A stretch of DNA of 64,000 bases, taken from contig NZ_LAIR01000002.1 of assembly GCF_001247745.1 (NCBI RefSeq), positions 744,001 through 808,000 of the forward strand, in the 5' to 3' direction. The translations under genes and the position numbers were made by a program. Shown one piece after another: positions 7,638 through 15,790 of the stretch. The stretch's first letter is position 1; each line of letters starts with the position of its first letter. Source of the stretch: Luteipulveratus halotolerans (lineage in GTDB: Bacteria > Actinomycetota > Actinomycetes > Actinomycetales > Dermatophilaceae). The notes under the pieces were generated by a model. It worked only from the letters and a program-made list of their open reading frames with translations. It did not search any database and was not told the DNA's origin.

Positions 7638-10600
7638 TGGCACCCTCGTACACCGCGCTCGACCTCGCGACCGCGCTCGGCAACCCGCCGCCGACCCCCG
7701 AGCAGCGAGCCGTCATCGAGGCGCCGCTGCGGCCGCTGCTGGTGGTGGCGGGCGCAGGCTCGGGCAAGACCGAGACCATGGCGTCGCGCGTCGTGTGGCT
7801 CGTCGCCAACCGGTTCGTCGAGCCCGACCAGGTGCTCGGCCTGACGTTCACCCGCAAGGCTGCCGGCGAGCTGGCCGAACGCATCGGCAAACGGCTGCGA
7901 CGCCTGCGTCATGAGGGGTTGTGGACCCCGACCGTCGATGACGACGGCACCGAGGGGCTCGGCGACATCCCGTCGGTCTCGACCTACCACTCCTACGCCG
8001 GACGGCTGGTCGGCGAGCACGGTCTGCGGCTCGGCGTCGAGCCCGAGTCACGGATGCTGTCCGAGGCCGCGGCCTGGCAGTACGCCAGTGAGGTCGTCCA
8101 GCGCTACGACGGCCCGATGGAGCGCATCGAGTTCGCCGAGAGCACGATCACCGCGGCGGTCGTCGCGCTCGCCGGTGAGATGGCCGAGCACCTGCTGCGA
8201 CCCGAGCAGGTCGCCGACTACCTCGACCGCGTCGCAGCACACGTCCCGACGTTGCCGGTGACCGGCCGCACGCGGGGCACACCGCCCGACGCCACGGCCA
8301 TGCTCGCCCGGCTCGCAGCACGGCGTGACCTGATCCCGCTGGTCGAGGCGTACGGCGCGCTGAAGCGTCGGCGTTCGGCTCTCGACTTCTCCGACCAGAT
8401 GGCTCTGGCCGCTCAGCTCGCCGAGCAGTTCCCGGTGCTGGGTTCGCTTGAGCGCCAACGCTTTCGGGCGGTTCTGCTCGACGAGTTCCAGGACACCAGC
8501 GAAGCCCAGATGGTGCTCCTCAAGTCGTTGTTCGTCGCCCGCGGCGAGCGGGTGCCGGTCACAGCGGTCGGCGACCCGCACCAGTCGATCTACGGGTGGC
8601 GTGGTGCGTCGGCGACCACGCTGTCGCGCTACCCGCACCTGTTCACCGACGCAGACGGCGACGCCGGCGTGCTGCCCCTGTCGACGAGCTGGCGCAACGA
8701 CCGTGGCGTGCTCGAGGTGGCCAACCTGACCGCGGCGCCGCTGCGGGCTGCGAGCAAGGTCGCGGTCGAGGTCCTGCACCCGAGGCCCGACGCCGGCGAG
8801 GGCACCATCCGGGCGGCCCGCTTCGAGACCACCGAGGCCGAGGCGACGCACGTCGCCGAGTGGGTCCGGGCGCGGTGGTTCACGCCCGAGGGAGACCGCT
8901 CCGGTCGTACGGCAGCGGTGCTGTGCCGCAAACGATCTCAGTTCCCGGTGGTGGCCGAGGCGCTCACCGAGGCCGGCCTGCCCGTCGAGATCGTGGGCAT
9001 CGGCGGTCTGCTCACGACGCCCGAGGTCTCCGACCTGGTGAGTCTGCTCTGGGTCGTCCAGGACCCGAGCCGCGGCGACCGCTTGATGCGGCTGCTCACC
9101 GGCCCCGCGCTGCGGCTCGGCCCGGCCGACCTCGACGGCCTGGCCGCGTGGTCACGTCACCTCGCCGCCCGCGACAAGCCCGAGGTCCCTCGCGACCAGG
9201 CCGACATCGCGCCCGACTCACGCGAGCAGGCCTCGCTGGTCGAGGCGCTCGACGAGCTGCCCCGCCCCGGCTGGGCCGGTCGCGAGGGCCAGCACGTCAG
9301 CGACGTCGCGCGTGGGCGCCTCGAGGGCCTCGCCGCAGCCGTACGCCGACTGCGCGGTCTCACCGGCCTGCCGCTGTCCGATCTCGCGGGCGAGGCCGAG
9401 CGCGTCCTCGGTCTCGACATCGAGGTGCTGTCGCGCCCCGAGCACACGGCGACGACGGCGCGCGTCCACCTCGACGCGTTCGCCGACGTCGCCGCCCAGT
9501 TCGCATCCTCGGCGGACCGTCCGACCCTCGGTGGGTTCCTGGCCTGGCTCGACGCGGCCGAGCAGGAAGAACGCGGCCTCGACCTGGGCTACCTCGAGGT
9601 CGAGACCGATGCGGTGCAGGTGCTCACGGTCCACGCGTCCAAGGGGCTGGAGTGGGACGTCGTCGCGGTGCCCGGCCTCACCGAGGGCACGTTCCCCGCG
9701 CACGACGCCCGCGCGTCCTGGGTGCCCGACGCCGGTGACGACGGCGAGGGCGAGTGGCGCATGGGCACGGTCAAGGACAAGGGCTGGACCTCCGGGCTGG
9801 ACGGCGTCCCGTACGACCTGCGCGGCGACGCCGACGGCCTCCCGGTGCTTCCGTGGCACAGCGTCGAAGGCACCCAGGAGCTCAAGGACGCGTTCGTGCG
9901 CTTCCACGAGGACGGCGGTGCGCACGCGGTGGCCGAGGAGCGCCGGCTCGCCTACGTCGCGTTCACGCGGGCCCGGCGCGAGCTGCTGCTCACGGCACCG
10001 GTGTGGGCCGACGGCAAGACACCACGGGTCACCTCCAGGTTCGTCGAGGAGCTGCGTTCGGCCGGTCTGCTCACGGTCGGTGAGTGGGCGCCGATGCCGG
10101 TCGTGCCGGAGGGCGAGAAGTCGGTGCCCAACCCCCGGCTCGCGGTGGCGTTGACGGCGACGTGGCCGCACGACCCGCTGGCGCGCCGACGCGAGCAGCT
10201 CGCCGACGGCGCACTGCGCGTACGACGGGCGATCGCCGAACCACCACCGCTGGAGCAGGGGCTCGTCCCGGTCGACGACCGGGCTCTGGAGATCGACCTG
10301 CTGCTGCGCGAACGCGATCGCGCTCGCCGTCCGCACGAGGCCACGGTCACCGTGCCGCGTCACCTGTCGGCATCAGCGGTCGTCGCTCTCGCGGCCGATC
10401 CCGAGGCGTTCGCGCTCGAGCTGCGTCGACCGATGCCGCACCCGCCGGCGCTCGCCGCGCGCCGAGGTACGGCGTTCCACGCGTGGGTCGAGCAGCACTA
10501 CGCGCAGGCGGCGCTGGTCGACATCACCGAGATGCCCGGCGCCTCCGACCCCGACGCCGACGACGACGCCGACCTGCCTGCGATGAAGGCTCACTTCCTG

Positions 10601-10942
10601 GAGTCCGAGTGGGCCGGGCGTCATCCGGATGCGATCGAGGTCGCGGTCGAGACCGTGGTCGACGACATCGCCGTACGTGGCCGCATCGACGCCGTATTTC
10701 GTTCTGGCTCAGACGAATTCACGATCGTCGACTGGAAGACCGGGCGTCCGCCGGCCGGTGAGGCGGCGCGTACGAAGGTGCTCCAGCTCGCTGCGTATCG
10801 GCTCGCCTACGCCCGGTTGCGCGATGTGCCGGTCGAGCAGGTGGACGCCGCGTTCTACTACGCCGCGACGGGCGAGACCGTCTGGCCGGCGATGCCCGAC
10901 GAAGACGCGCTGCGTGAGCTGCTCGCCACCATTCCCCGCTAG
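7637..10942 (+). CDS. adnB: AdnB-type helicase-nuclease subunit
   Basis: Second subunit (1101 residues, the same length as Rv3201c) of the AdnAB complex that unwinds and resects DNA ends. SF1A helicase motifs are complete: Walker A GAGSGKTET near 42, motif Ia TFTRKAAGELAERI, motif II DEFQDTSE near 290, motif III GDPHQSIYGWRGA, motif V TVHASKGLEW near 670 and motif VI VAFTRARRELL near 775. The C-terminal PD-(D/E)xK nuclease domain carries the D-x-K motif in FTIVDWKTGRPP near 1035. ATG overlaps the adnA stop by one base. Confidence 0.92.
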   Translation: MAPSYTALDLATALGNPPPTPEQRAVIEAPLRPLLVVAGAGSGKTETMASRVVWLVANRFVEPDQVLGLTFTRKAAGELAERIGKRLRRLRHEGLWTPTVDDDGTEGLGDIPSVSTYHSYAGRLVGEHGLRLGVEPESRMLSEAAAWQYASEVVQRYDGPMERIEFAESTITAAVVALAGEMAEHLLRPEQVADYLDRVAAHVPTLPVTGRTRGTPPDATAMLARLAARRDLIPLVEAYGALKRRRSALDFSDQMALAAQLAEQFPVLGSLERQRFRAVLLDEFQDTSEAQMVLLKSLFVARGERVPVTAVGDPHQSIYGWRGASATTLSRYPHLFTDADGDAGVLPLSTSWRNDRGVLEVANLTAAPLRAASKVAVEVLHPRPDAGEGTIRAARFETTEAEATHVAEWVRARWFTPEGDRSGRTAAVLCRKRSQFPVVAEALTEAGLPVEIVGIGGLLTTPEVSDLVSLLWVVQDPSRGDRLMRLLTGPALRLGPADLDGLAAWSRHLAARDKPEVPRDQADIAPDSREQASLVEALDELPRPGWAGREGQHVSDVARGRLEGLAAAVRRLRGLTGLPLSDLAGEAERVLGLDIEVLSRPEHTATTARVHLDAFADVAAQFASSADRPTLGGFLAWLDAAEQEERGLDLGYLEVETDAVQVLTVHASKGLEWDVVAVPGLTEGTFPAHDARASWVPDAGDDGEGEWRMGTVKDKGWTSGLDGVPYDLRGDADGLPVLPWHSVEGTQELKDAFVRFHEDGGAHAVAEERRLAYVAFTRARRELLLTAPVWADGKTPRVTSRFVEELRSAGLLTVGEWAPMPVVPEGEKSVPNPRLAVALTATWPHDPLARRREQLADGALRVRRAIAEPPPLEQGLVPVDDRALEIDLLLRERDRARRPHEATVTVPRHLSASAVVALAADPEAFALELRRPMPHPPALAARRGTAFHAWVEQHYAQAALVDITEMPGASDPDADDDADLPAMKAHFLESEWAGRHPDAIEVAVETVVDDIAVRGRIDAVFRSGSDEFTIVDWKTGRPPAGEAARTKVLQLAAYRLAYARLRDVPVEQVDAAFYYAATGETVWPAMPDEDALRELLATIPR

Positions 10943-11031
10943 GTCACGGGCAGGTCACCCACGTCACGAACGTGTCTCGTTGCTCTCAGGCCGGTGCCGT
11001 GAGCCGTGCGAGGCGGCCAGTCTCGGGCGAC

Positions 11032-11703
11032 ATGGGGATCATCAGGGGAGAGACAGGTCGGGCGCGACGACGGGTGTGGGCGGCAGGTCTGGCCGTGCTG
11101 CTCGGCGGCGCGAGCATCACCACCGGGGCGGCAGCGGCCGACGCCGGCGACACCGGAGCGGCCGTGTCGTCGACGCTGGCCTGGCACGCGTGTGCCAAGG
11201 ACCCTGAGCCCCCGGCCCCGCCTGGCGCCGAGTGCGCAGAGGTGCAGCTGCCGATCGACTACGCGCACCCTGCACGCGGGACCACCACGGTGGCGGTCGC
11301 CCGGCTCAAGGCCGCGCGCCCCGACCAGCGCATCGGTGCGCTCGTGGTGCACCCGGGCGGTCCCGGCAAGCCGGTCATCGGGCTGTCCGATGTCTTCCAG
11401 CAGATGCTGGGCTCGGGCGTGACGGACCGGTTCGACATCATCGCCATCGATCCGCGAGGCACCGGGCGCTCCCAGCACGTGAGCTGCCCCGACATCCCGG
11501 GCGAGCCGCGACCGGCCGAGCCGGCCACGCCCGTACCCACGACGAAGGCCGAGATCACACGCCAGCTGGCGTGGGACGCGTACGAGCGCCGCAGCTCCGA
11601 ACGCAGGTCGGTGGACGCCGACCGGTCGCCGAGGTCGATGTCGATGACCTCCTTGACCCGTCCTGGCCGGGACGTGAGCACCGCGACCCGCTGCCCGAGG
11701 TAG
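11032..11703 (+). pseudogene. alpha/beta hydrolase (S33 peptidase-like), 5' fragment cut at a rearrangement junction
   Basis: The first about 180 codons encode a signal peptide (RRRVWAAGLAVLLGGASITT, then A-A-A-A-D) and the start of a secreted tripeptidyl-aminopeptidase/SlpD-like hydrolase: CAEVQLPIDYAHP, the oxyanion motif HPGGPG and the strand IAIDPRGTGRS. Homology stops near 11585 (QLAWDAYER). The frame then reads antisense through the ABC ATPase gene and stops at 11703. The nucleophile elbow GxSxG, the acid and the histidine are all missing, so no active enzyme can be made. The break coincides with loss of the 3' end of the convergent ATPase gene. Confidence 0.8.
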
Positions 11704-12326
11704 ACCGCCTCCTCGATGGAGTGGGTGATGAACACGACGGTCGCGCCGGTCGTCCGCCAGATGCGCAGCAGCTCGTCCTGCAGCTGCTCGCGGGTCTGGG
11801 CGTCGAGGGCAGCGAACGGTTCGTCCATGAGCAGGACACCGGGCTCGTACGCGAGGCTGCGCGCGATCGCGACGCGCTGCTTCATACCGCCGGAGAGCTC
11901 ATGCGGGTAGCGGTCCTCGAAGCCCGAAAGCCCCACGAGAGAGAGGTATTCGCGTGCCTTGGCGGTGCGTTCGGACTTCGACAGACCTTGCTGCTCGAGT
12001 CCGAAGGCGACGTTGGCCAGCGCCGTCCGCCACGGGAAGAGCGCGTACTGCTGGAACACGATCCCGCGGTCGAGGCCTGGCCCGGTCACCTCGGACCCGT
12101 CCACCAGGACCTGGCCCGACGAGGGCTGTGTCAAGCCACCGAGCAGGTCCAGCAGGGTGGTCTTGCCCGAGCCGCTCGGGCCGAGGAGCGTGAGGAACTC
12201 ACCGTCGGCCACGTCCAGGTCGATGTCGACCAGCGCGTCGAGCGTGACCGCGTGCGGCTGCTCGCGCGTCGGTCGTACGACGAACTGCTTGCCGACCCCA
12301 CGGAGGCTGATCTTGGGTGTCGTCAC
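11259..12326 (-). CDS. sulfonate-type ABC transporter ATPase with replaced C-terminus
   Basis: SsuB-like import ATPase. Walker A GPSGSGKTTLL near residue 40, Q-loop FQQYALFPW, signature LSGGMKQR, Walker B LLMDEPFAALD and switch H in FITHSIEEA are all intact. Native homology ends near DLRSEL (about residue 243, position 11595). The frame then continues for about 110 residues antisense through the hydrolase fragment to a stop at 11259. GTG start at 12326 overlaps the stop of the binding-protein gene. The permease that should follow is absent from the window. The ATPase core could fold, but there is no membrane partner here and the tail is foreign. Confidence 0.8.
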   Translation of the reverse strand: MTTPKISLRGVGKQFVVRPTREQPHAVTLDALVDIDLDVADGEFLTLLGPSGSGKTTLLDLLGGLTQPSSGQVLVDGSEVTGPGLDRGIVFQQYALFPWRTALANVAFGLEQQGLSKSERTAKAREYLSLVGLSGFEDRYPHELSGGMKQRVAIARSLAYEPGVLLMDEPFAALDAQTREQLQDELLRIWRTTGATVVFITHSIEEAVYLGQRVAVLTSRPGRVKEVIDIDLGDRSASTDLRSELRRSYASHASWRVISAFVVGTGVAGSAGRGSPGMSGQLTCWERPVPRGSMAMMSNRSVTPEPSICWKTSDSPMTGLPGPPGCTTSAPMRWSGRAALSRATATVVVPRAGCA

Positions 12327-13360
12327 GACTGGCCTCCGGCCTTCGCGAGACCGTTGAACTCGTTGGTGTACAACGACTTCGGGTCGAGCTCGCCCTTCGG
12401 CACGATGCCGCTGCTGTCGAGCCAGTCGGTCCAACGGGTGTAGTCCGCGTCGCTGACAGCGCCGCCCTGGGACGGGATGCCGACGCTCTTCCAGTACTTC
12501 AGCGACGCGGTGGACTCGTTGCGCTTGCGCTCGTTGATGATCTTCGTGAACCGCTGGATCACCTGCGCCCGTGGTGTCGTGCGCTCCCACTCGACGGCCT
12601 TGGCGACACCGGTGACGAAGTCCTGGGCGGCTTCGGGGTTCTTGGCCGCGAAGTCGTTGCGCAGGACGTACTGCCCGCCGTTGAACGACCCGAACAGCTG
12701 GTAGTCGTTGAACAGGCTCCGCAGGCCCCCGGCGGCGACAGCACGGTCCTGCAGGACGCCGCCGAGGGAGCCGACGTCGACCTGACCGCGGCGGATCGCC
12801 TGCTCGGTGTCGTTCGGCGGCAGCACGACCAGCTGCACCTTGTCGATCTCGGCCTTCGTCAGCCCGTTCCGGGTGAGGTAGGTGTCGATCACGGCCTCGG
12901 AGTGCGCGCCGAGCGTGTTGACCGCGATCTTCTTGCCGATCAGGTCACGGGGTGTGCGGATCGGGCTGCCGGCCTTCACGTAGAACCCGTTGAACGTCTT
13001 GGCGTCCTCGCCGTAGTAGTTGACGACGGCCTTGACCGGCGCTCCCGCTCGGATGAGCTTGACGACGGCACCGGAGAAGGCGCCGCCGAAGTCGGTCTGA
13101 CCGGTGGCGGCGGACTGGATGTCCTGCGGGCCGTTGATCGTGTTGCCCACCCACTTGAGGCGTACGTGCTTGAAGTAGCCGAGGTCCTCGGCGAGCTCGG
13201 GCAGGGTGACCGCGTTCGCCGAGCCCTGATAACGCAGGGTGACGCGGCCGTCAGCAGCCTTCTGCGGCTCGGCCGCGGTGCCGGCGCCGATCGCGCAGCC
13301 GGTCAGCGACAGTGCGAGGAGGGCGGAAACGGGCATGACGGCATGACGAAGTGTCTTCAC
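12323..13360 (-). CDS. ABC transporter substrate-binding lipoprotein (sulfonate/nitrate/taurine type)
   Basis: A 345-residue extracellular solute-binding protein of the SsuA/TauA group, anchored as a lipoprotein: positive start KTLRH, hydrophobic stretch, lipobox LTGC near residue 22. The NMT1/THI5-like fold is visible in VTLPELAEDLGYF, DIQSAATGQTDFGG and TPRDLIGKKIAVNTLGA. It delivers an organic sulfur compound to the transporter; sulfonate is inferred from the SsuE-like neighbour and the SAM-sensing leader. GTG at 13360 follows AAAGGAA at good spacing. The stop overlaps the ATPase start. Confidence 0.88.
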   Translation of the reverse strand: MKTLRHAVMPVSALLALSLTGCAIGAGTAAEPQKAADGRVTLRYQGSANAVTLPELAEDLGYFKHVRLKWVGNTINGPQDIQSAATGQTDFGGAFSGAVVKLIRAGAPVKAVVNYYGEDAKTFNGFYVKAGSPIRTPRDLIGKKIAVNTLGAHSEAVIDTYLTRNGLTKAEIDKVQLVVLPPNDTEQAIRRGQVDVGSLGGVLQDRAVAAGGLRSLFNDYQLFGSFNGGQYVLRNDFAAKNPEAAQDFVTGVAKAVEWERTTPRAQVIQRFTKIINERKRNESTASLKYWKSVGIPSQGGAVSDADYTRWTDWLDSSGIVPKGELDPKSLYTNEFNGLAKAGGQS

Positions 13361-13397
13361 GTGAGTTCCTTTGAAGGAGAGGGGAGTACGAGCGCTG

Positions 13398-13961
13398 TCA
13401 GGCGACGGCGACGTGCTGGCGTACGACCGGGTCGAGCCGGGCGATCGCCTGGGCGAAGCCGTCGGTGACCTCGCGCAGAGGTGCGCCCGAGGCGTCGTCG
13501 ACCGTGACCGCACCGTCGGCGTCGATCGCGACGTGCTGGGACAGCACGAACCAGCCGGGGGTGATGTGGGTGGCGCCGAGGCTGGAGAGCACCGGACGCA
13601 GGGCGTAGTCGACGACCAGCACGTGCGCCGGCGTACCGCCCGTGGCCAGCGGCAGGACCGCCTTGCCCTGGAGGGCGTACTGGGGCAGGTCGAGGAAGAC
13701 CTTGAGCAGCCCACCGAAGGAGGCCTTGTAGACCGGCGTCGTGACGATCACGGCGTCGGAGGAGGTCAGGGTCTGCACCGCATGGGCGACGTCCGCGTCG
13801 TTCGTGTCCGCACGCAGCAGCGCGTCGGCCGGCAGGTCGCGCAGCACGATCGGGCTGATGCTGTGGCCGGTACGGGTGAGGGAGTCGGTGACGGTGCCGA
13901 GGACGGCGTCGGTGCGTGAGGTTGAGCTCGGACTGCTGGAGATCGCGGCGATACGAGCCAT
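13398..13961 (-). CDS. NADPH-dependent FMN reductase (SsuE/MsuE-like)
   Basis: A 187-residue flavodoxin-fold reductase that supplies reduced FMN to a two-component monooxygenase, typically for desulfonation. The N-terminal ISSSPSSTSRT phosphate-binding loop and the SsuE signature TPVYKASFGGLLKVFLDL near residues 74-91 are clear. AAGGAGG precedes the ATG at 13961. It is the first gene of the operon behind the riboswitch leader, 37 bp upstream of the binding-protein gene. No SsuD-type monooxygenase is present in the window; it may have been lost together with the permease. Confidence 0.85.
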   Translation of the reverse strand: MARIAAISSSPSSTSRTDAVLGTVTDSLTRTGHSISPIVLRDLPADALLRADTNDADVAHAVQTLTSSDAVIVTTPVYKASFGGLLKVFLDLPQYALQGKAVLPLATGGTPAHVLVVDYALRPVLSSLGATHITPGWFVLSQHVAIDADGAVTVDDASGAPLREVTDGFAQAIARLDPVVRQHVAVA

Positions 13962-14082
13962 GTGTTCCTCCTTGAGGGGACGCCGAGATGCCCTGATGGC
14001 CAAGGGTTTACGGCTGGTGTGCAGATGGGCAGGGGGCAGCGTCGTGGACGCGCCGGTGATGGCGCTGTGCGCCGGACGTGCG

Positions 14083-14154
14083 TCAGTCGCGACAGAGCGC
14101 GCTCGACACGCGCAGCAGGTCGACGTGCCGACGACGGCACAGAGTGCGAGTCAT
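14083..14154 (-). CDS. RHVDL-type leader peptide of a sulfur operon
   Basis: A tiny reading frame (23 codons from the ATG at 14154; a longer version could start at 14169) ends RRRHVDLLRVSSALCRD. This arginine-rich RHVDL...SALC pattern is known from short leader peptides in front of sulfur-metabolism genes in actinobacteria, and it has two cysteine codons. It lies between the riboswitch and the FMN reductase start, a position expected for translation-dependent attenuation. No strong Shine-Dalgarno is visible. Function is inferred from the motif and position. Confidence 0.7.
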   Translation of the reverse strand: MTRTLCRRRHVDLLRVSSALCRD

Positions 14155-14240
14155 GAGGGCTGTGCTCATGGCAGATTTCACCCGTCTCGTCAGAGAGGCT
14201 GGGAGCTCGCGCTTGCGGCGACCGGCTCTGGTCGCCGCCG

Positions 14241-14318
14241 GGTCATCACCCGGAGCACCCCGCCGCGAGGGAGGGTTGCCGTCCAGCAAGCCGGGGCTTC
14301 GCGCTGGATCTCGTGACC
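14241..14318 (-). promoter_or_regulatory. SAM-IV-type riboswitch
   Basis: Read on the minus strand this segment begins GGTCACGAG, continues CCAGCG, AAGCCCCGGCTTGCTGG, CGGCAACCCTCC, GGGGTGC, and closes with CCGGGTGATGACC. That order of blocks is the actinobacterial SAM-IV (S-adenosylmethionine) aptamer core, with GGTC at the 5' end pairing with GACC at the 3' end. A 9-bp GC hairpin (14215-14238) follows at once and could be the expression platform, though it lacks a U-run. It sits upstream of the leader peptide and the FMN reductase-binding protein-ATPase operon, which it should switch off when SAM is plentiful. Confidence 0.88.
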
Positions 14319-14413
14319 TGCAGAGAAACTACCGAGCCATGCATAAGCATGGCAACACTCATCGAGAACGTTTCGTTATGCGGACGATCGTCCCGAGGAC
14401 TGAGAGCGGGCGG

Positions 14414-15736
14414 TCAGCCGGCGTGCGCGTCGGGGTCGGAGCGATCGCGGCGGATCGGCTCGGTGACGGCGTCGCGCAGGTCGTCGCGCCGGCGGCGGAT
14501 GTCGTGCGGGTCGTCGTCGGCGTCGTCCTGCCCGTGGATGGTGCCGACGTCCGATGAGGTCGTCGCCGAGTCGGCCGGCGACGCCTCGGGCAGTGCGGCG
14601 CTCACGGCAGTGCTGCCGGGAGCGGCCGACACATCGGGCGCGGAGCGGCTGGAGTCGACGTCCTCCTCGTCGTCCATCTGCGGGATCTCGAGGGTCTCGT
14701 CCTCGTCGTTGGACTCGCGCACGGTCACGACCTCGATGTCGGCCGGGTCGACCGCGGGCTCGGCCGGTGCCGCAGGAGCCGTCGCCGTCGTACGCCGCGC
14801 CACCGGGGGCGGCAGCAGCGACTCGTCGTCAGCGGTGCGCTCCTCGAGGCGTCGCAGTGCTGCAGCGCGTCGGTCGACGAGCGGGTCGTCCTCGGCGGCG
14901 GCGGCCTCCATCAGCAAGGTCACCCGCCGCAGCTCGGCGGCCAGCCGGATCCGGCGTTCGAGGTGGGTGTCGGGGCGTTCGCGGCGCGACTGCGCGTAGG
15001 ACTCGACGACCGTGTCGACCGCGTCGGGGGCGGCCATCAGCGACAGGAGCGCGAAGTCGGCGGCCGGGTCGCTGACCGCGGCGCCCTCCCACGAGTCGAG
15101 TGCGACGACCTCGCCGTCGGCCACGCGCACGTCGCCGTCGTGCAGGCCGCCGTGGGTCGGGGTCGTCGCGAACCTCCAGAGGCTGACCTCCTCCAACGCC
15201 CGCTCCCAGCGGTTGAGCAGGCCCGGAGGGACGTGCCCGGTCGAGGCCGCGCGGTCGAGCTCGGCCAGGCGACGGCTGCGGTAGGAGTCGGCGTCGTACG
15301 ACGGCAGGCCCGCCTCGTCGTACACGCGGGGGTCGGTGTCGTGCAGCTCGGCGAGGCAGCGGCCGAGCGAGCGCGCCTCTTCGGAGCGGGGCTGCAGGTC
15401 GCGCCACGTCACGGGTGAGCCGGGCAGCAGGTGCACGACGCCGACGGTGCTGCCGTCGCGCGCGGTGACGCTGCCGACCAGGCGCGGCATCGCGAACGTC
15501 AGTCGCTTGGCGAGGAGGGTGGCCAGGCGCTCGGTCTGGTCGAGGGCTGCTGCGGCGGCCGTCGTGCGGGCCGAACGGACCTGCAGCCGCCGGTCGTCGT
15601 CGGTGGTGACGACGGCCAGCTGATAAGGCGCACCGGGTCGGACCGCGAGCCCTTGGACCTGCACGGGTCGCAGTCCCGGTACGGCGGCGGTGGCCAGGGC
15701 GGCCAGGGCGAGCGGACGACTGGACACGGCCCCCAC
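14414..15736 (-). CDS. APH-family phosphotransferase-like protein
   Basis: A 440-residue protein with an aminoglycoside/macrolide phosphotransferase-like kinase fold in the first 310 residues. The catalytic-loop region reads THGGLHDGDVRV (usual form HGDLHPGN, so the catalytic aspartate position is glycine) and is followed by the metal-binding-like SDPAADFALL. The last 120 residues are acidic, disordered and rich in A, D, E and S. It is the conserved partner of nudC and uvrD2 in actinobacteria; the substrate is unknown. The changed catalytic loop makes classical kinase activity doubtful. GTG at 15736 lies 54 bp from the divergent nudC start. Confidence 0.75.
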   Translation of the reverse strand: MGAVSSRPLALAALATAAVPGLRPVQVQGLAVRPGAPYQLAVVTTDDDRRLQVRSARTTAAAAALDQTERLATLLAKRLTFAMPRLVGSVTARDGSTVGVVHLLPGSPVTWRDLQPRSEEARSLGRCLAELHDTDPRVYDEAGLPSYDADSYRSRRLAELDRAASTGHVPPGLLNRWERALEEVSLWRFATTPTHGGLHDGDVRVADGEVVALDSWEGAAVSDPAADFALLSLMAAPDAVDTVVESYAQSRRERPDTHLERRIRLAAELRRVTLLMEAAAAEDDPLVDRRAAALRRLEERTADDESLLPPPVARRTTATAPAAPAEPAVDPADIEVVTVRESNDEDETLEIPQMDDEEDVDSSRSAPDVSAAPGSTAVSAALPEASPADSATTSSDVGTIHGQDDADDDPHDIRRRRDDLRDAVTEPIRRDRSDPDAHAG

Positions 15737-15790
15737 GGTAGGTCAGGTGCCGCCGCGAACCGCGCAGGCTCGCGGCATAGCCTGCTGGGC

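Larger units (their letters stand above)
13962..14413 (-). other. 452-bp leader region of the sulfur operon
   Basis: No full-size gene lies between the FMN reductase and phosphotransferase genes. The stretch holds, in order of minus-strand transcription, about 95 bases that would contain the promoter (no clear boxes recognised), the riboswitch, a GC hairpin, the leader peptide, and about 120 bases without visible signal before the AAGGAGG of the FMN reductase. Confidence 0.7.

Noticed and set aside
5859..7643. A 594-codon antisense open frame over adnA
   Set aside because: Same GC shadow effect; composition is rich in R, G, A and V with no motif, while the sense frame has helicase and nuclease motifs.
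14215..14238. GC hairpin after the riboswitch as a separate terminator
   Set aside because: A 9-bp stem is clear, but there is no run of T after it on the minus strand, so it is mentioned only as a possible expression platform.
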